From contig JALVUT010000091.1 of assembly GCA_027035445.1 (NCBI GenBank), positions 1 through 16,113 of the forward strand: a stretch of DNA of 16,113 nucleotides, in the 5' to 3' direction. The DNA is from Thermococcus sp. GTDB lineage: Archaea > Methanobacteriota_B > Thermococci > Thermococcales > Thermococcaceae. A model generated the notes under the pieces. The model was not told where the DNA came from and searched no databases. It saw nothing but the letters and a program-made list of their open reading frames with translations. Positions 13,609 through 16,113 of this stretch are shown in pieces; position 1 is the stretch's first letter; every line of letters begins with the position of its first letter. The position numbers and the translations under genes were made by a program.

Positions 13609-14142
13609 CCTCTTCTTGATCCTGATGTTTGCTACGTCCCCCAGGGTCGGTTCGTAGTCCTTTGGAACCGTGGCTTTCTCTCGCACTTCTTGGTCGGTAC
13701 GTTCCATCAGCGTTATCTTGAAGTACCTCTCTAGCTTTTTCGCCTCCTTTATGGTGGGCTCACGGTAGCCGTGTGCAATTGCCCTGAGGTCGTTCATTGA
13801 GAGACCGATCTTGTGGGAAAGTTCCTCATAGCTCTCACCCGTTTTCTGGATTGCACGGTAAACGCGGTCAGCGAAGTCCTCTACTATCTCCTCCGAATAG
13901 AGTGGACGCTCGGTTCCGGGTCTCCCAGTAATTCTGGGTTTTGGTCTCGATGATGTGTACGCCCTCTTAAGGGGCCGTCTGCCAGTGGGCATAGTGCTGA
14001 ACGTTCCGGGCTTTTTGTGACTGTATCTATCATAACACCGGTCGCACACCAGAAGCTCGGCGCCTTCAATCCGTATCTTATGTCCAGGCCCTTTTATCGG
14101 TGCTCCACAGATCTCACATAACTTGGGCTTCGCCTTTCCCAT
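13597..14142 (-). CDS. mbf1: Archaeal multiprotein bridging factor 1 (aMBF1)
   Basis: A 181-residue protein from the ATG at 14142. An N-terminal zinc ribbon uses C9-X2-C12 and C33-X2-C36 (LCEICG, then VCDRCYDRY). A basic, flexible linker follows (about 45-80). A helix-turn-helix of the Cro/C1 type lies at about 86-145 (YEELSHKIGLSMNDLRAIAHG). The tail ends in IKKRKKK. This is the archaeal MBF1 layout, a transcription or translation accessory factor found with TBP and ribosomes. AAGGTGATC lies before the ATG. An in-frame GTG at 14151 with GGTGG upstream is an alternative that fits the TATA distance better. Its TATA box appears shared with the divergent GNAT gene. Confidence 0.95.
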   Translation of the reverse strand: MGKAKPKLCEICGAPIKGPGHKIRIEGAELLVCDRCYDRYSHKKPGTFSTMPTGRRPLKRAYTSSRPKPRITGRPGTERPLYSEEIVEDFADRVYRAIQKTGESYEELSHKIGLSMNDLRAIAHGYREPTIKEAKKLERYFKITLMERTDQEVREKATVPKDYEPTLGDVANIRIKKRKKK

Positions 14143-14184
14143 CCCGATCACCTTCTTGTTCCACCTAAGGCTCTGGAGGCATCT

Positions 14185-14192
14185 TTTATAAA
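14185..14192. promoter_or_regulatory. Palindromic TATA box shared by mbf1 and the GNAT gene
   Basis: TTTATAAA reads the same on both strands and is the only TATA-like element in the 62-71 base divergent gap. Its centre (14188.5) is about 37 bases from the mbf1 GTG (46 from its ATG) and about 25 bases from the GNAT ATG, which would make the GNAT RNA leaderless. Confidence 0.55.
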
Positions 14193-14213
14193 CCCGTCGT
14201 CGTACTCCCCCCG

Positions 14214-14714
14214 ATGGGCGCGGTGAAAGTTAAGAGGCTTGAGAGGTTCAGTGCCGAGATCCTTGAGGAACTCGTAGGGGTGTACATGAGAGGCTATGAG
14301 GGCCTGAGGGAGTACGGCGGGGAGGGGGAGGGCTATGCCAAACGCTACCTCCACTGGTGCTGGAGTAAGGCCAGGGACGGCTTTTTCGTGGCCGAAGCAG
14401 GCAGGGAGCTTGCAGGTTTTATAGTCTGTGATAGGGACTGGTACAGCAAGTATGAGGGTAGGACGGTGGGCGCGATCCACGAGTTCGTTATCGATAAAAA
14501 GTTCCAGGGCCGTGGTATCGGGCATATCCTGATGGAGAAAGGGCTGGACTACTTGTCCCACTATACGGATCGTGTTGAGCTGTGGGTCGGGGAGAAAAAC
14601 ACGGGCGCCATTGAGCTCTATGAAAGCTACGGCTTCAGGAGGGTGGGGCAGAGCGGGATATGGGTAAGGATGGTAAAGGACCTGCATGCAAAACCTGATA
14701 AACTCCGGAACTAA
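14214..14714 (+). CDS. GNAT-family N-acetyltransferase
   Basis: A 166-residue acetyltransferase that uses acetyl-CoA, with the acceptor unknown. The acetyl-CoA pyrophosphate loop QGRGIGHILM is visible (about residues 98-107), preceded by the strand IHEFVIDKKF. The C-terminal NTGAIELYESYGFRRVG is the family motif that closes the fold. The pattern resembles RimI-like or small-molecule acetyltransferases. The ATG at 14214 has no ribosome site and lies about 25 bases from the TATA centre, so it may be leaderless. GTG 14223 (giving MKVKRLERF) is a good alternative start. An unknown small gene follows, with its start shortly after this stop. Confidence 0.9.
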   Translation: MGAVKVKRLERFSAEILEELVGVYMRGYEGLREYGGEGEGYAKRYLHWCWSKARDGFFVAEAGRELAGFIVCDRDWYSKYEGRTVGAIHEFVIDKKFQGRGIGHILMEKGLDYLSHYTDRVELWVGEKNTGAIELYESYGFRRVGQSGIWVRMVKDLHAKPDKLRN

Positions 14715-14733
14715 GGTTGAAGTGGTGAAAGAA

Positions 14734-15027
14734 ATGCCGTGCATACACCCACCCCAACCCGAGACTGTGAGGGAAATGAGTGAGGAAAGTTTCATACGTA
14801 AGGGAAAGGGAAAGCTCAAGGTGAGCATTGAGAGTGAAGGTGAAAGCCTGGAGACGACTATGGACGGCTCTCTGAAGGATGTGGAGGAAATAGCCGGAAT
14901 GCTCGGTGTTCAAACCGAGGATGGAAGGATCGAGGCTGTTGTAGATGGTGTCAAGGTCAGGATGAGAAAGGGGACTTTGGAACTGGAGTTTGAGAGCGGC
15001 GAGCGGATGAAGATTGAAAGGGCCTAA
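14734..15027 (+). CDS. Unknown small acidic protein
   Basis: A 97-residue protein from the ATG at 14734, with GGTGA shortly before it. The frame is open from ATG 14686, which overlaps the GNAT gene. An ATG at 14776 is another choice. The N-terminal segment PCIHPPQPETV may be flexible. The rest alternates charged strands and one helix (KGKLKVSIESEGE, SLKDVEEIAGMLG, VDGVKVRMRKGTLELEFESGERMKIE), suggesting a small beta-rich domain with one helix. No membrane segment, cysteine cluster or catalytic motif is seen apart from a single Cys at position 3. It probably shares an mRNA with the GNAT gene, 19 bases upstream. I do not recognise it. Confidence 0.7.
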   Translation: MPCIHPPQPETVREMSEESFIRKGKGKLKVSIESEGESLETTMDGSLKDVEEIAGMLGVQTEDGRIEAVVDGVKVRMRKGTLELEFESGERMKIERA

Positions 15028-15031
15028 AAAA
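15026..15031 (-). terminator. Oligo-T run after the DUF35 gene
   Basis: On the minus strand a T6 run lies about 70 bases past the DUF35 stop codon. It could end the thiolase-DUF35 RNA. On the plus strand the same gap has TCTTTTAG near 15054-15061 for the opposing gene. Confidence 0.35.
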
Positions 15032-15099
15032 CACCTGCCTTTTGAGCCTTGCACTTCTTTTAGCTGCCATCTGGAGGTAAATGGAAATAGGGAAAGGCC

Positions 15100-15504
15100 T
15101 CATTTCAAAACGGGTCGGAACTTGTAGCCATAGACGATTATTCCGTCCTCATCGAACTCGCGGAGTTTTCTGGTTACCATCTCAACGTCCATGCCCTCGT
15201 GAAGGCTTTCGGGCTCAACGTCCGTCAGCTGGGCAAGAATAACGGGTCCTTCCTCCAGCCGGACTAGGGCAAGGGGGTACGGCCTGTAGTACTCAAAACC
15301 ACTGGGCGGGTTCCTGACTATAGTCCAGCTGAGGATCTTACCCTTACCACTGAACTGGTAATCCTCCACGTTCTTCGAACCACAGACTGGACAGACGGGC
15401 CGCTTGGGGAACATGAGATGACCGTTCTCACATTTTCCTCCGACTAGAATGTACCTCTCCTGAAAGTGTCTCCAGTGCCTTGCAACCTGCATTGGCTTCC
15501 CCAT
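15100..15504 (-). CDS. DUF35 zinc-ribbon/OB-fold protein (thiolase partner)
   Basis: A 134-residue protein with an N-terminal helix (WRHFQERYILVGGK), a zinc-ribbon region and an OB-fold with typical segments GKGKILSWTIVRNPPSGFEYYRPYPLALVRLEEG. In archaea DUF35 proteins join thiolase and HMG-CoA synthase in one complex that channels acetoacetyl-CoA into the mevalonate pathway. The thiolase gene directly upstream supports this. The second zinc pair is C38-X2-C41, but the first reads C25-E-N-G-H29, so the usual second Cys is missing and His29 may replace it. GGAGGG precedes the ATG. The start lies one base after the thiolase stop, so the two are probably co-translated. Confidence 0.93.
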   Translation of the reverse strand: MGKPMQVARHWRHFQERYILVGGKCENGHLMFPKRPVCPVCGSKNVEDYQFSGKGKILSWTIVRNPPSGFEYYRPYPLALVRLEEGPVILAQLTDVEPESLHEGMDVEMVTRKLREFDEDGIIVYGYKFRPVLK

Positions 15505-15505
15505 C

Positions 15506-16113
15506 TCAAACCCTCCTAAACACGTTGACCGTTATGTTCGAGCCTGTACCGCCTATGTTCTGGGTTAGGCCGATCTCGGCATCCGGCACCTGTATCCCCT
15601 TGGGTGCTTTGCCCCTGAGCTGGAGAACGGCCTCGACCGTCTGGTAGACACCGGTGGCCCCGACCGGATGCCCCCTGCTCTTCAGCCCGCCCATTGTTTG
15701 TATCGGGTAGTCACCGTCAATCGCTATCTGGCCCTCCTTGGCGAGCATCGCACCCTTGCCTTTCCCTGCAACGCCGAGTGCCTCGAGGCTGAGTGCTGCC
15801 ATAACGGTAAAGGCATCGTGAACCTCAAAGAAGTCGATGTCCCTCGCGGTGATCCCAGCCATCCTGTAGGCCTTCTCTGCCGCGACTTTTGCTGCCTTAA
15901 GAGTGAGGAAGTCCCCCCTGTTAGCGAAGTTTATCGTGTCTATCGCCCTCCAGAAGCCGGCAAGCTCAACCATCTCCCCCTGCGGGACGCCGAGCTCTTT
16001 GGCCTTCTCCTTTGAGGTTATTATGACGGCCGCGGCACCATCACACATCGGTGACGCGTCAAAGAGCTTTATCGGGTCGGCAATGTAGGGGCTCCTGAGA
16101 ACTGTGTCCACTG
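15506..16113 (-). CDS. Acetyl-CoA acetyltransferase (thiolase), C-terminal part
   Basis: The right edge of the window cuts the gene, and about 202 C-terminal residues are visible. They contain the SCP2-type/archaeal thiolase features: SPMCDGAAAVI, the motif VHDAFTVMAALSLEALG (where bacterial enzymes have NEAF) and the catalytic-His motif SRGHPVGATGVYQ. The nucleophilic Cys is expected in the missing N-terminal half. The enzyme condenses two acetyl-CoA to acetoacetyl-CoA for mevalonate and archaeal lipid synthesis. The DUF35 gene starts one base after its stop, matching the known thiolase-DUF35 pairing. HMG-CoA synthase would be expected just beyond the right edge, which cannot be seen here. 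Confidence 0.95.
   Translation of the reverse strand, partial: VDTVLRSPYIADPIKLFDASPMCDGAAAVIITSKEKAKELGVPQGEMVELAGFWRAIDTINFANRGDFLTLKAAKVAAEKAYRMAGITARDIDFFEVHDAFTVMAALSLEALGVAGKGKGAMLAKEGQIAIDGDYPIQTMGGLKSRGHPVGATGVYQTVEAVLQLRGKAPKGIQVPDAEIGLTQNIGGTGSNITVNVFRRV

Noticed and set aside
14148..14828. A 226-codon open frame on the minus strand opposite the GNAT gene.
   Set aside because: The GNAT motifs on the plus strand are clear. The minus-strand product is Pro-, Leu- and His-rich, as shadow frames usually are.
1..16113. tRNA, rRNA or CRISPR array.
   Set aside because: No cloverleaf-like or rRNA-like segments and no regularly spaced repeats of 24-37 bases were seen on either strand.

Overview
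The window reads as chromosomal DNA of a hyperthermophilic euryarchaeon of the Thermococcales, most likely a Thermococcus. The basis is the gene content: pyruvoyl-dependent arginine decarboxylase, ADP-forming acyl-CoA synthetase alpha subunit, indolepyruvate ferredoxin oxidoreductase, an AsnRS-like asparagine synthetase, archaeal TBP and archaeal MBF1. Gene packing is dense, most ribosome binding sites are GGTG/GGAGG-like, and archaeal TATA boxes recur at a near-constant distance from start codons. For eight of the promoters identified, the TATA centre lies about 34 to 41 bases before the start codon, which implies leaders of roughly 10 to 16 bases. I used this regularity to choose several starts. 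The two clear outliers, pdaD and the GNAT gene, are discussed as findings.

Layout, left to right. (1) 1-221: end of a small two-helix membrane protein, cut or nearly cut by the left edge. (2) 390-2478: polyamine genes pdaD and speE, with an unknown minus-strand gene between them. (3) 2475-4981: a run of plus-strand genes beginning as an overlap with speE: a UPF0104/LPG-synthase-like membrane protein, a coiled-coil protein with two membrane helices, and an unknown soluble protein that probably has its own internal promoter. (4) 5084-5224: a 46-residue C2H2 zinc-finger protein. (5) 5288-7014, minus strand: a membrane protein with an extracytoplasmic CWB2-like domain and a cytoplasmic winged helix, downstream of a UPF0173 metallo-hydrolase. 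(6) 7239-11181: ACS alpha subunit, iorA and iorB, an operon for fermenting aromatic amino acids. (7) 11325-12194, minus: AsnRS-like asparagine synthetase. (8) 12204-12475: the longest gene-free stretch, with an AT-rich island and a possible remnant of an IS200/IS605 right end. (9) 12476-14151: TBP, a DUF356-like protein and MBF1. (10) 14214-15027: GNAT acetyltransferase and an unknown small acidic protein. (11) 15100-16113, minus: DUF35 zinc-ribbon/OB protein and the C-terminal part of a thiolase.

How the genes work together. PdaD makes agmatine and SpeE adds an aminopropyl group to it, the archaeal route to spermidine that avoids ornithine. IorAB converts aryl pyruvates to aryl-acetyl-CoA with reduction of ferredoxin. 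The ACS alpha subunit, with a beta subunit encoded elsewhere, recovers the thioester energy as ATP. Thiolase and DUF35 are two of the three proteins of the archaeal acetoacetyl-CoA/HMG-CoA complex that starts mevalonate synthesis. TBP and MBF1 are general transcription factors. No tRNA, rRNA, CRISPR array or intact transposase was seen. The least described items are the CWB2-winged-helix membrane protein with a palindrome over its promoter, the C2H2 mini-protein, the long structured pdaD leader, and the membrane genes coupled to speE.
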